Shown here: positions 1 through 6,879 of the stretch, piece by piece
Layout: every line of letters starts with the position of its first letter
Numbering within the stretch: position 1 is the stretch's first letter
Origin: Nitrospinae bacterium AH_259_B05_G02_I21
GTDB taxonomy: Bacteria; JADFOP01
Length of the DNA stretch: 14,032 nt
Reading direction: 5' to 3'
Assembly (NCBI GenBank): GCA_027717595.1
Contig: JALLOF010000038.1
Coordinates: 1-14,032, forward strand
Notes under the pieces: generated by a model
What the model saw: the letters and a program-made list of their open reading frames with translations, nothing else
What the model was told of the DNA's origin: nothing
Databases searched by the model: none
Program-made: the position numbers and the translations under genes

Positions 1-2796
1 CCACTGGTGGAGCACAAGGCTCGGCGCATCTAGGGCGAAGGAGATATCGGGTGCGTCGAACCCGCGCACGGTGGCTGCAAGCGAAAGGACGCTGTCGCCG
101 TACGACATGGTGAACCGCCTGAGGACGGCCTCCTGGCCCTTGAGCTCCAGGGTTGCCGTCATCTTCTCCAGAGGAGCCGCAAGCTGGGGGAGCCGCGCGC
201 GCAGCCCTCTCACGTCCACGGTCCCCTTGGCCTGTGCCTCTTTCAACTTGGCGGTGTCGCCCTTGATGTGCACGTCCACGCTGATGGACCCTGCCAGGTC
301 GTAGCGCTTGAGCACTGGGAGGGTTTCGGCGAGCCGCTCGATCCTTATCGGCGAGGAGGCCAGGCTGATGCTTCCCCGAGGCTGGTTGAGATCGACCACC
401 TGCGCCGCTCCGCGGATCCAGTCCTTGCCTAGGATGGCCTCGAAGTTCTTCAGCACAAAGGCATCTGCTGTGTATCGGCCCTCGACGGCGAGGCGGGCGG
501 GCCGGCCCGTCGGCTTCACAATCCACCCGGGGTGGGCCAGCCCCGCCTTGGTGAGGTCCACCACCGCCCGCCCGGCGAGGTGGGGATAGGTTCCGGAGAA
601 GGAGACCGAGGCGTCGGCCTGACCGCTCATACGAAACCCCTCGGGGACGGCGGCCCTGATGGACGGGAGGGTCTTGAGCACGGCATCGAGCGGCCCGATG
701 CCGGAGGCCGTGATTTTCGCTTGCGTGAAGTCCAGCCGCTCTGGCTTTAGCAGATGGCCCTTCGCCCTCACAGCGAGGCTCACCTTGCCTGTGAGCCGTG
801 TGCCTGCCGGGGCCCATCGGGCCAGGTCCACCCGGCTCGTGGTGAGGTCGAGGTCGATGACCGGGTCTTCAAGGTTCGTGATCGAGCCCCGGCCCGTGAC
901 TTCCAGGTCTTTGATCGACAGAGCGATCCGCTCGATGGTCACGTCGTCCCCGCGATAGCGGCCCCGCACCGTCAGCGAGGCTCGCTCTCCGCGGGGCTTC
1001 TTCATAAGCTCGCCGTAGCGGAAGTCGCCTTCGGTGAGATCGGCCTTCCCGTCGATGTCGAAGGCTTGCATGGAGCCTCGGAAGGTCACCTCGGCCGTCG
1101 CGGTTCCCGCTAAGGCCAGGTCGGACGGCCAGGAGGCCTTGAGCGCCGGGGCGAGGGTGAAGATCTCCTCGATGGGCCCGACGTTCGAGACGATGAGCTT
1201 TCCATCGAGCCTGCTTTTGGTGGGGTCGGAAATGGAGCCGACCACCTTGCCGGAGAAGGAAACCTCGCCCTTGAGCGGGTGCTCCTTGAGGGCGGGCACG
1301 AACCGCTCCCAGGAAGCCAGGCTCACGGTGTTGGTCGAGAGCTTCAGATCGACGGTCGGCCGGGCGAGGTTGGTGACGCGGCCGCTCGCATCGAGCGTCA
1401 AGGTAAAGAGGTCGAGGTTGGTTTCTCGAAGCGTCAGGTGCTTGCCGTCGTAGCTGGCGTCGAACCTGAGCGCCGCCGGCACGCCAGGGCCCTTGTCCAC
1501 CAGCTCCTTCCACGCAAGGCTAGAGCGTTTGGCGTCCACCGAGCCCCGGGCGGTGAAGGACGAGAGGGTCCCCTTGAAGGCGACATCCAGGGCCACGGGG
1601 CCTGAGAGCTTGAGCCCTCGGGGAAGCCGGTTGGGCAGGTAGGGGTCAAGCTGGGTGAAATCTTCGAGGGCCGCCCCTCCGCTCGTGACATGGACGTCCA
1701 GCTCTGGAGCGGTGCGGGCCTTGGCCACGGTGCCCGAAGCAGTCACGGTGGAGCCCCCGATGGTGAGGCGGAGGCGCTCGGCCTTGATGGTGTCGGCTGC
1801 GAGGTCTACCTGGATTGATTGGTCCACGTCCAGCGTCAGCGGCTTGGGGGGTCTATACCCGGTCGCGGTCTGCGTGAAATCCATCGCCTCAAACCGCAAG
1901 GTGCCCTTCGCGGCCAGCTTCTCCGGAATCTTGCGGGCCAAGGTGATGTCGGAGGTGACCGACCCGGCAAGGATGGTGATCGGAAGGAGGTCGCCCACGT
2001 ATGGTTGCAGGGGGGCGAGATCGAGGCCCGTCGTCCGCACCGACACGGTCACGGGAAGCCGGGCCGCGCTTGGGGTCGCCCCGATGGGCCCCATCGTGCC
2101 TTTGAGGCGGAAAGGCTGGCGGGTCTTTCGCACCACGGTCCCGGCCACGTCGAACCCGATGGGGCTTGTGAGCGAGACGTCTCTAAGCCGGATGTCGAGG
2201 TCCTCCAGCCGATGGGTCAGGGTTGCGCCGCCCGTGGTGTAGTGGTCGGTGACCGTGAAAGTTGCGTCTTCGATGTCGAGACGCGTGATAGACATATCCG
2301 AAGCAGGCCTCTGGGCGCCCACCGCAGGAGCCGGAGCCGGAGCTTTCGGTGGAGGCTGGGACTCGCCCGGCATGGGCAGCGGCGCTTTGGGCCTCGCCGG
2401 GGGCGTGGTTGAGACAAGGTCGGAGAAGTTGGTGCTCCCGTCCTTCGCGATCGTCAGGTGGATGGTTGGCTCGCGGATGGTGAGCTTGGCGACGACGATG
2501 CGCCTCGACAGCAGAGGAAAAAGGCGGAGCCGGACGTCGAGGCCTTTGGCAGCCACGGCGGGTTTCCCTCCGGCCTCCGCCCGGTCGGCTATCGTGACGT
2601 CGCCCAGCCTGAGCCGCGGCCCTCCGAGCAGCCCCAGCCGTATGGCTCCCACGGTCACCTTGCGGTGGAGCGTCTTCTCAATGACGGCGGCGACTTGCCC
2701 CCGGTAGCGGTTGAGATCGATGAACGAGGGAAGTACCACCAGGACTGTGATGATGGCGACCACGAGGGTGGCGGCGATGAGGAAAGCTCGTCGCAT
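1..2796 (-). CDS. AsmA-family envelope protein, partial (C-terminus beyond window)
   Basis: Reading leftward from the ATG at 2796-2794 the frame stays open for 932 codons to the first base of the window, so the gene is incomplete at its 3' end. Residues 4-22 form one N-terminal hydrophobic segment after Arg-Arg. The family-typical opening follows: SFIDLNRYR (24-32), a helix ending in HRKVTVGAIRL (44-54), then GPRLRLGDVTIAD (59-71). After a Pro/Ala-rich linker (about 131-166) the rest is repetitive beta-type sequence with alternating hydrophobic residues, as expected for the long groove of AsmA-like proteins. Members are anchored in the inner membrane, extend into the periplasm and are linked to outer-membrane biogenesis and lipid transport; the specific role here is inferred only from family. 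It starts 12 bases after the gshB stop, with GAGG overlapping that stop as ribosome site, so it is probably cotranscribed with gshB. Family call is firm; subfamily is open. Confidence 0.85.
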   Translation of the reverse strand, partial: MRRAFLIAATLVVAIITVLVVLPSFIDLNRYRGQVAAVIEKTLHRKVTVGAIRLGLLGGPRLRLGDVTIADRAEAGGKPAVAAKGLDVRLRLFPLLSRRIVVAKLTIREPTIHLTIAKDGSTNFSDLVSTTPPARPKAPLPMPGESQPPPKAPAPAPAVGAQRPASDMSITRLDIEDATFTVTDHYTTGGATLTHRLEDLDIRLRDVSLTSPIGFDVAGTVVRKTRQPFRLKGTMGPIGATPSAARLPVTVSVRTTGLDLAPLQPYVGDLLPITILAGSVTSDITLARKIPEKLAAKGTLRFEAMDFTQTATGYRPPKPLTLDVDQSIQVDLAADTIKAERLRLTIGGSTVTASGTVAKARTAPELDVHVTSGGAALEDFTQLDPYLPNRLPRGLKLSGPVALDVAFKGTLSSFTARGSVDAKRSSLAWKELVDKGPGVPAALRFDASYDGKHLTLRETNLDLFTLTLDASGRVTNLARPTVDLKLSTNTVSLASWERFVPALKEHPLKGEVSFSGKVVGSISDPTKSRLDGKLIVSNVGPIEEIFTLAPALKASWPSDLALAGTATAEVTFRGSMQAFDIDGKADLTEGDFRYGELMKKPRGERASLTVRGRYRGDDVTIERIALSIKDLEVTGRGSITNLEDPVIDLDLTTSRVDLARWAPAGTRLTGKVSLAVRAKGHLLKPERLDFTQAKITASGIGPLDAVLKTLPSIRAAVPEGFRMSGQADASVSFSGTYPHLAGRAVVDLTKAGLAHPGWIVKPTGRPARLAVEGRYTADAFVLKNFEAILGKDWIRGAAQVVDLNQPRGSISLASSPIRIERLAETLPVLKRYDLAGSISVDVHIKGDTAKLKEAQAKGTVDVRGLRARLPQLAAPLEKMTATLELKGQEAVLRRFTMSYGDSVLSLAATVRGFDAPDISFALDAPSLVLHQW

Positions 2797-2808
2797 GGGC
2801 ACGTCGCC

Positions 2809-3783
2809 TCAGGCGCTCGAAGGGGATGCTGCCTTGCAGGCGGCCTCCATGGCCTCGCAGAAGGCGATGACGGGTGAAGCGCTGTTCACCCCGTTGAACT
2901 GGTCAATCTCGTAGACCCCGGCCGGGCAGGTGACGTTGATTTCGGTGATGAGCCCGCCTATGACGTCGATTCCGACGAAGTAGAGCCCGTCGTCGGCGAG
3001 CGGGCCTTTGAGCGCGGCGCAGAGCGCCCGGTCGGCCTCCGTCACTTCGGCCGGCTCTGCGGTCCCGCCGGCGGAGATGTTGGCCCTGTGGTCGCCCGGC
3101 GAGGGCCTTCTTAGGAACGCCCCCAACGGCTCGCCGTCGAGCAGCAGAATCCGCTTGTCGCCCTCGGTGGTGACTTCCGGCAGGTAGCGTTGGGCCATGA
3201 TGAGTTGTTGGCCTCTGGCCGTCACGCCGTCAAGGATGGCCCCCAGGTTGGAGTCGCCGGATCGGCAGACGAAGACGTCGTGGCCGCCGAAATCCCCCAG
3301 GGGCTTGATGATCATCGCTCCCCCTACTTGCTCCATAAACGCCATGAGCTCGGCTTTGTTCCGCGCCACGAGGGTCTCGGGGATGAGCTCGGGGAAGTGC
3401 AGGGTGTAGAGCTTCTCGTTGGCGTCTCTCAGGCCCCGAGGGTCGTTGATGACGAAGGTGCTCGGCGGGGCGAGCTCGAGGATGTAGGTGTAGTAGATGT
3501 ACGACAGGTCTACGGGCGGCTCCTTGCGCATGAAGATACAGTCGAAGTCCCCAAGCGGCATGGCCTCCGCCGCCCCGTGCGGGACCCATCCCCTCTCGGG
3601 GTCCATCTCCACACGGACAGCCCGGCCCGCCGGCGTGGCCCCCTCGATGGTGAGGTCGGACGCCTCGATGGCGAACACACTGTGGCCGCGGCCCTGGCAC
3701 TCTGCCATGAGGTGGAACGAGGTGTCGGCGGCGAAATCGAGCGCGTCGAAAGGGTCTAGGATAAAGGCGAAGGATAGGCTCAT
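2809..3783 (-). CDS. gshB: Glutathione synthetase (GshB)
   Basis: Catalyses ATP-dependent joining of glycine to gamma-glutamylcysteine, the second step of glutathione synthesis, in the cytoplasm. The 324-residue length is close to the usual ~315. The ATP-grasp signatures appear in order: RKEPP (86-90), INDPRGLRDANEKLY (112-126), a glycine-rich loop KPLGDFGG (160-167), RYLPE and GDKRILLLDGEP (199-219), RANISAGG, and near the end TEINVTCPAGVYEI (280-293) with the metal/ATP-binding Glu281 and Asn283. The loop reads KPLGDFGG where the E. coli enzyme, from memory, has KPLDGMGG, a small variation that keeps Lys and the final Gly pair. The start at 3783 is preceded by GAGGG about 10 bases upstream and by a promoter at 3838-3867. 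It lies divergent from gshA, which encodes the preceding enzyme of the pathway, and just upstream of the AsmA gene. Confidence 0.96.
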   Translation of the reverse strand: MSLSFAFILDPFDALDFAADTSFHLMAECQGRGHSVFAIEASDLTIEGATPAGRAVRVEMDPERGWVPHGAAEAMPLGDFDCIFMRKEPPVDLSYIYYTYILELAPPSTFVINDPRGLRDANEKLYTLHFPELIPETLVARNKAELMAFMEQVGGAMIIKPLGDFGGHDVFVCRSGDSNLGAILDGVTARGQQLIMAQRYLPEVTTEGDKRILLLDGEPLGAFLRRPSPGDHRANISAGGTAEPAEVTEADRALCAALKGPLADDGLYFVGIDVIGGLITEINVTCPAGVYEIDQFNGVNSASPVIAFCEAMEAACKAASPSSA

Positions 3784-3837
3784 TAAGCAGCGGCCCTCTT
3801 GGGCGGTCGAACGACGGGGCCCGGGCAGGTCGTCGGC

Positions 3838-3867
3838 ATCTTAGCAGAGGGCTCTTCGGGGCGTCAA
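3838..3867 (-). promoter_or_regulatory. Sigma70-type promoter of gshB
   Basis: On the minus strand TTGACG (3867-3862) is followed after 18 bases by TAAGAT (3843-3838). A TGC immediately before the hexamer makes it an extended -10. Transcription would start around 3830, giving a leader of roughly 45-50 bases before the gshB ATG. Call rests on sequence match only. Confidence 0.65.
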
Positions 3868-3890
3868 GGAGCGGTGGGGGGCGGCGCTCG

Positions 3891-3919
3891 TTGACCGGGC
3901 TGGTGTGCTTATGTATGAT
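3891..3919 (+). promoter_or_regulatory. Sigma70-type promoter for acyltransferase-gshA
   Basis: TTGACC (3891-3896), a 17-base spacer and TATGAT (3914-3919) match the sigma70 consensus in sequence and spacing. It points right, away from the gshB promoter, with only 23 bases between the two -35 elements, so the regions could compete for polymerase or share a regulator. The -10 lies inside the first copy of the direct repeat described at 3912-3938. Confidence 0.65.
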
Positions 3920-3938
3920 GCCCCGGTGCCGGTAGAGG
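3912..3938 (+). repeat. Imperfect direct repeat, copy 1
   Basis: This stretch, from GTATGATGC through CCCGGTGCCGG to AGAGG, matches 4661-4688 with a single mismatch and a two-base gap. It contains the short dyad CCGGTGCCGG (3923-3932) directly downstream of the TATGAT -10 of the rightward promoter, a position typical of operators. Function is unknown. Confidence 0.6.
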
Positions 3939-3956
3939 TGCACCTGCATTTTTTTC

Positions 3957-3965
3957 TGCTATAAT
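3957..3965 (+). promoter_or_regulatory. Extended -10 promoter, second candidate for the acyltransferase gene
   Basis: A perfect TATAAT (3960-3965) is preceded by TGC (3957-3959), the extended -10 arrangement, and by a seven-T run (3949-3955). No good -35 lies at 16-18 bases, which extended -10 promoters do not strictly need. A start near 3972 would leave a leader of about 37 bases. It stands out as AT-rich in a GC-rich region. Confidence 0.5.
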
Positions 3966-3995
3966 CCCGCCCGGGCAACACCGCGCCCTGTTGTT

Positions 3996-4006
3996 GGGAG
4001 GAGGGG
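3996..4006 (+). promoter_or_regulatory. Strong ribosome binding site fixing the acyltransferase start
   Basis: GGGAGGAGGGG contains AGGAGG and ends two bases before the ATG at 4009. An in-frame TTG at 3991 lies upstream of this site, so the Shine-Dalgarno sequence favours the ATG as the real start. Confidence 0.75.
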
Positions 4007-4008
4007 CC

Positions 4009-4644
4009 ATGAAGCGTCCCTGGTGGATGGCGCTCCTGCCCGCGGGGGCCGTGCTAATCCGGCTTCTCGGCCGGACCCTGCGGCGCACCTTTATCAACCG
4101 CGAAATCGAACTGGAGCTAAGACGGGAGGGCAGCTTCATCCTCACCGGCTGGCACTCTCGCTCCTTGTACTTTTGCTACCACTACCGCGACCAGACCATG
4201 TCGGTCATGATAAGCGGCAGCGCCGATGGGGATATCGTCGCGCCTGTCGTCGAGGCCATGGGGGTTCTCACCGTGCGGGGCTCCGCGTCCCGGGGTGGTA
4301 CAGGGGCGTTCCGTCAGGTCGTGCGCTTGCTGAAGGAGGGCTGGAATACGGCCATCACGCCCGACGGGCCCCGGGGGCCGCGCTGCCGGGTCCAGCCGGG
4401 GGTCATTGAGCTGGCCCGCATCTCTGGGGCCCCCATCCTGCCGGTCACCTTCGCCGCCCGCCGCCGGGTTGTCTTCAACAGCTGGGACCGCTTCGTCCTG
4501 CCGCTGCCCTTCAGCCCCGTGGTGGTCATATTCGACGAACCCATGAGAGTCGGGCCCGATGACGATATCGAGGCGGCCCGCCTCAATTTGGAGGAGCGGC
4601 TCAACGCCATAACCCAGCAGGCGGAGGCCACATGGGGCCGCTGA
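4009..4644 (+). CDS. DUF374 lysophospholipid acyltransferase family protein
   Basis: The 211-residue protein has the DUF374 pattern throughout: a basic, hydrophobic N-terminus (1-21, possible membrane anchor), GWHSRS with candidate catalytic His49, SGSADGDIVA (69-78), TVRGSASRGG (88-97), TPDGPRGPR (117-125), then GAPILPV and SWDRFVLPLPFS. The family is related to the LpxL/PlsC-type acyltransferases and is thought to act on lipids at the inner membrane, often near lipid A or Kdo genes; the substrate cannot be read from the sequence. The ATG at 4009 is chosen for its strong ribosome site. The gene follows two rightward promoters and ends 46 bases before the gshA ATG, so the two are probably cotranscribed, although an acyltransferase has no obvious part in glutathione synthesis. 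Family assignment is confident, function is not. Confidence 0.88.
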   Translation: MKRPWWMALLPAGAVLIRLLGRTLRRTFINREIELELRREGSFILTGWHSRSLYFCYHYRDQTMSVMISGSADGDIVAPVVEAMGVLTVRGSASRGGTGAFRQVVRLLKEGWNTAITPDGPRGPRCRVQPGVIELARISGAPILPVTFAARRRVVFNSWDRFVLPLPFSPVVVIFDEPMRVGPDDDIEAARLNLEERLNAITQQAEATWGR

Positions 4645-4660
4645 GGGGTGGTGGGTTCCG

Positions 4661-4689
4661 GTATGATGCTACCCGGTGCCGGGAGAGGA
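4661..4689 (+). repeat. Imperfect direct repeat, copy 2
   Basis: Second copy of the element at 3912-3938, here with the fuller dyad CCCGGTGCCGGG (4672-4683). Similarity also continues weakly upstream (4645-4660). It carries a TATGAT but no recognisable -35: the equivalent position holds the acyltransferase stop. Its 3' end forms the gshA ribosome site, so a bound factor could also affect translation. Confidence 0.6.
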
Positions 4690-4690
4690 G
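4681..4690 (+). promoter_or_regulatory. Purine-rich ribosome binding site before gshA
   Basis: GGGAGAGGAG abuts the ATG at 4691. GGGAG then has a five-base spacing, short but workable. An in-frame GTG at 4676 would add five residues and has no convincing ribosome site upstream. The start is therefore placed at 4691 with moderate certainty. Confidence 0.5.
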
Positions 4691-6055
4691 ATGCGTGGCT
4701 TGGTGGCGATAGATAGCCCTCAGGTCGAGAGCCGAGGCGAGCTGGTCCAGGCCTTCGCTGAGGGCTCCAAGCCCCCCTCAGAATGGCTGGTGGGCTTGGA
4801 GCTTGAGAAGGCCGGGGTCGACCCCGACACCGCCGAGGCGCTGCCCTTCGGCGGCCCGGCGGGCATTGAGGCCGCGCTCCTCGCCTTGGCCGAGCTGCAC
4901 GGCTGGGAGCCTGTGGAGGAGGACGGCAGCGTCATCGGGCTCGTGCGCGATGGGGCCGCCATTACCTTGGAGCCGGGCGGACAGACCGAGCTTGCGAGCC
5001 TCCCCGCCGCCGACCTCCATGCCATGGCGGCCGGGTTCGCCCGCCACCGCGCCGAGGTCCGCCAGGTGGCCGACCGGCTGGGGGTGGCGTTCCTCGGCAT
5101 CGGCATGCAGCCCGTAACCCCGCTCGAGGCCATCGAGTGGATGCCCAAAGGTCGCTACGCCGTCATGGCGCCGTATCTGCGCACCAGGGGCGCCCTCGGC
5201 CACGCCATGATGAAACAGACCGTCAGCATCCAGTGCACCTTCGACTACGCCGACGAGGCCGACTGTTTCTCCAAGATACGCCTGGCCATGGGCCTGTCCC
5301 CCATCGTGACCGCGCTCTTCGCCCACTCGCCCCTAAGCGGCGGCACGCTCAACGGGTATAAGAGCTTCCGCGGCCACATCTGGACCCAGACCGACCCGGA
5401 CCGCTGCGGGATGCTGCGGGGGATCTTCGACGAGGGCTTCGGGTTTGAGGCCTACACGGATTGGTGTTTGGCGGTCCCGGCCATGTTCATCATCCGGGGC
5501 GGCCGGTGGGTCCCATTGGGCGGGTTGCCCTTCGGTCGCTTTCTGGAAGAGGGGTTCGAGGGCCACCGGGCCACCCTGGCCGATTGGGACCTCCACCTGA
5601 CGACCATCTTCACCGAAGCGCGCCTGAAGACCTTCGTCGAGGTTCGGTGCGCCGACAGCCTCCGGCCTGACGACGTCCTCGCCGTGCCGGCCTTCTGGAA
5701 GGGGCTTCTCTACGACGCCGGGGCGGCCGAGGCCGCCTGGGAGATGATTGCCCATTGGTCGTTCGATGAACGCCTGGCGCTCTGGCATGCCGCGCCCCGC
5801 TCGGGCCTGTCCACGAAGACGCCCGACGGACGGACCATCCTGGAAGTCGCTCGCGACCTGCTCTCGCTCAGCCTCGAGGGGCTGGCCCGACAGGCCGTCC
5901 TCAACGACCAGGGCCGAGGTGAGACGATCTGGCTTGAGCCCTACGCCGACCGGTTGCTGACGACGGGCCGGAGTCCGGCCGATGAGCTGGCCGCCCGCTG
6001 GGCGGGCGAGTGGGCCGGCGACCTGGGCAGGCTCGTCGCCTGGTGCAGGTATTGA
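4691..6055 (+). CDS. gshA: Glutamate-cysteine ligase, plant/proteobacterial class (GshA)
   Basis: Joins glutamate and cysteine with ATP to give gamma-glutamylcysteine, the first and usually rate-limiting step of glutathione synthesis. The 454-residue protein matches the GCS2 class found in plants and alphaproteobacteria, not the E. coli class. Recognisable blocks are GLELEK (35-40, the family's GxExE-type start), EPGGQTELASLP (94-105), FLGIGMQP and IEWMPKGRYAVMAPYL, MMKQTVSIQCTFDYADEADC, GYKSFRGHIWTQTDPDRCGM, and DWDLHLTTIFTEARLK (from 298) followed by FVEVRCAD. All are in one uninterrupted frame of normal length. It follows the acyltransferase gene closely and is divergent from gshB, so both glutathione steps are controlled from the region 3784-4008. 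The related actinobacterial EgtA is an alternative, but the nearby gshB makes glutathione the better reading. Confidence 0.94.
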   Translation: MRGLVAIDSPQVESRGELVQAFAEGSKPPSEWLVGLELEKAGVDPDTAEALPFGGPAGIEAALLALAELHGWEPVEEDGSVIGLVRDGAAITLEPGGQTELASLPAADLHAMAAGFARHRAEVRQVADRLGVAFLGIGMQPVTPLEAIEWMPKGRYAVMAPYLRTRGALGHAMMKQTVSIQCTFDYADEADCFSKIRLAMGLSPIVTALFAHSPLSGGTLNGYKSFRGHIWTQTDPDRCGMLRGIFDEGFGFEAYTDWCLAVPAMFIIRGGRWVPLGGLPFGRFLEEGFEGHRATLADWDLHLTTIFTEARLKTFVEVRCADSLRPDDVLAVPAFWKGLLYDAGAAEAAWEMIAHWSFDERLALWHAAPRSGLSTKTPDGRTILEVARDLLSLSLEGLARQAVLNDQGRGETIWLEPYADRLLTTGRSPADELAARWAGEWAGDLGRLVAWCRY

Positions 6056-6144
6056 CCCCACGAGCGGCCCGCCCGCGCCGATGTTTGGTCATCACCCCCC
6101 CCTTGCATCGCGCCTCTTCGGTGCCCCCAACATCCCGTCGAGCC

Positions 6145-6173
6145 TTGACAGTCCCCGGAGGCTTTGTTAGAGT
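6145..6173 (+). promoter_or_regulatory. Sigma70-type promoter of the nuo operon
   Basis: A perfect TTGACA (6145-6150), a 17-base spacer and TAGAGT (6168-6173) form the best promoter match in the window. Transcription would begin near 6180, giving a leader of about 187 bases before the chosen nuoE start, long enough for leader-based control. Confidence 0.7.
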
Positions 6174-6269
6174 TTCGAGCTTGGAGTGACGTCCAGGCCG
6201 CGCCCGTCCTTCACCTGTGTGATGGCGCCCACGATGAGGCGCGGTGAGGCCGGTGGCCGCCAACAGAGG

Positions 6270-6314
6270 GGGAAGCCGGGGCCTGCGGTTCGGTTCTTCG
6301 GCTATCCCTTTTTT
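6270..6314 (+). terminator. Terminator-like hairpin in the nuo leader (possible attenuator)
   Basis: GGGA-AGCCG (6270-6278) can pair with CGGCT-a-TCCC (6299-6308), giving nine pairs with one bulged A around a 20-base loop. Six T (6309-6314) follow immediately. This is the layout of an intrinsic terminator, yet it lies downstream of the nuo promoter and upstream of nuoE, so it would stop transcription before the operon. Large loop and GC-rich background lower confidence. Confidence 0.4.
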
Positions 6315-6366
6315 CGACGACCCCCTTGTTCCCTTTTTCACATATCAATGGAGCGGGGATGCCCTT

Positions 6367-6876
6367 GTGCTTGACGCGCCCTTCCTCGAGACCTTGGAGC
6401 GGATAGAGGCTCGCTATCCCGACCGCCGAAGCGCTATGCTGCCGGCCCTCTACCTCCTCCAGGAGCGGGATGGCTACATCACCCCTGAGGGGATGCAGGC
6501 CCTGGCCGCCCACTTCGACATCTCGCCAATGGCCGTCTACGAGGTGGCGAGCTTCTACACCCTGTTTCATTTTAGCCCCCCGGGGCGTCATCAAATCCAG
6601 GTCTGCCGCACGCTGCCGTGCGCGCTCCGTGGGGCCGGCGAAGTGGTCACCCACATCTGCAATCGGCTCGACATTGACGTGGGGGAGAGGACGTCCGACG
6701 GGACCTTTTCCCTCCAGACGGTTGAGTGCCTGGGCAGCTGTGATACGGCGCCCATGATGCAGGTCAACGACCTCTACTATGACAACCTCACCCGGGCGGA
6801 GATCGACGCCATCCTAGATGAGCTGAGAGACCAGGAGGCGTCCCACACGAAGCGGCCCGGCCCGGATGGGTACTAG
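6367..6876 (+). CDS. nuoE: NADH-quinone oxidoreductase subunit E (24 kDa, 2Fe-2S)
   Basis: Peripheral-arm subunit of complex I that pairs with NuoF and carries the 2Fe-2S cluster N1a. With the GTG start at 6367 the protein has 169 residues, close to the ~166 of E. coli. It opens with the usual helical part (YPDRRSAMLPALYLLQERDG, 17-36), then VYEVASFYTLF (57-67). The four cluster ligands are all present: Cys80 and Cys85 (CRTLPC) and Cys121 and Cys125 (CLGSC). The frame is open upstream to a GTG at 6244, but those 41 codons read across the terminator-like hairpin and do not resemble NuoE, and a GGGG lies eight bases before the chosen GTG. The start is therefore likely but not certain. First gene of the nuo operon; nuoF follows after three bases. 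Confidence 0.93.
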   Translation: MLDAPFLETLERIEARYPDRRSAMLPALYLLQERDGYITPEGMQALAAHFDISPMAVYEVASFYTLFHFSPPGRHQIQVCRTLPCALRGAGEVVTHICNRLDIDVGERTSDGTFSLQTVECLGSCDTAPMMQVNDLYYDNLTRAEIDAILDELRDQEASHTKRPGPDGY

Positions 6877-6879
6877 CTG

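Larger units (their letters stand above)
6056..6366. other. Gene-free leader and promoter region between gshA and nuoE
   Basis: These 311 bases hold, left to right, an imperfect hairpin (GCG-c-CGATG at 6075-6083 with CATCGCGC at 6106-6113) around a run of eight C, a strong promoter at 6145-6173, and a GC-rich leader with a terminator-like hairpin at 6270-6314. No intrinsic terminator for gshA is clear: the first hairpin has no T tract. Open frames here look unlike protein. No tRNA or conserved riboswitch is recognisable by eye. Confidence 0.6.

Noticed and set aside
869-1513. Minus-strand frame of 214 codons inside the AsmA gene
   Set aside because: Out of frame with the AsmA protein, whose 932-codon frame has convincing family features; the alternative is Arg/Gly/His-rich shadow sequence.
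2328-2342. Short GGAGCC tandem repeat in the AsmA gene
   Set aside because: It simply encodes the Pro/Ala-rich linker of the protein and is too short to be a meaningful DNA repeat.
3230-3949. Alternative minus-strand frame of 239 codons over gshB and the divergent promoters
   Set aside because: It overlaps gshB in another frame and covers the promoter region; its product is Arg/Pro/His-rich with no recognisable motif.
3949-3955. Seven-T run as a terminator on the plus strand
   Set aside because: No GC-rich stem ends directly before it, and it fits better as the upstream part of the extended -10 promoter at 3957-3965.
6075-6113. Imperfect hairpin after gshA as an intrinsic terminator
   Set aside because: The stem has a bulge and a 22-base loop and is not followed by a T tract, so it does not qualify as an intrinsic terminator.
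6186-6374. Possible 62-codon leader gene in the nuo leader
   Set aside because: Composition is Arg/Pro-rich, it runs through the terminator-like hairpin, and its start has no convincing ribosome site. Only its last eight codons are discussed, as a mini-ORF.
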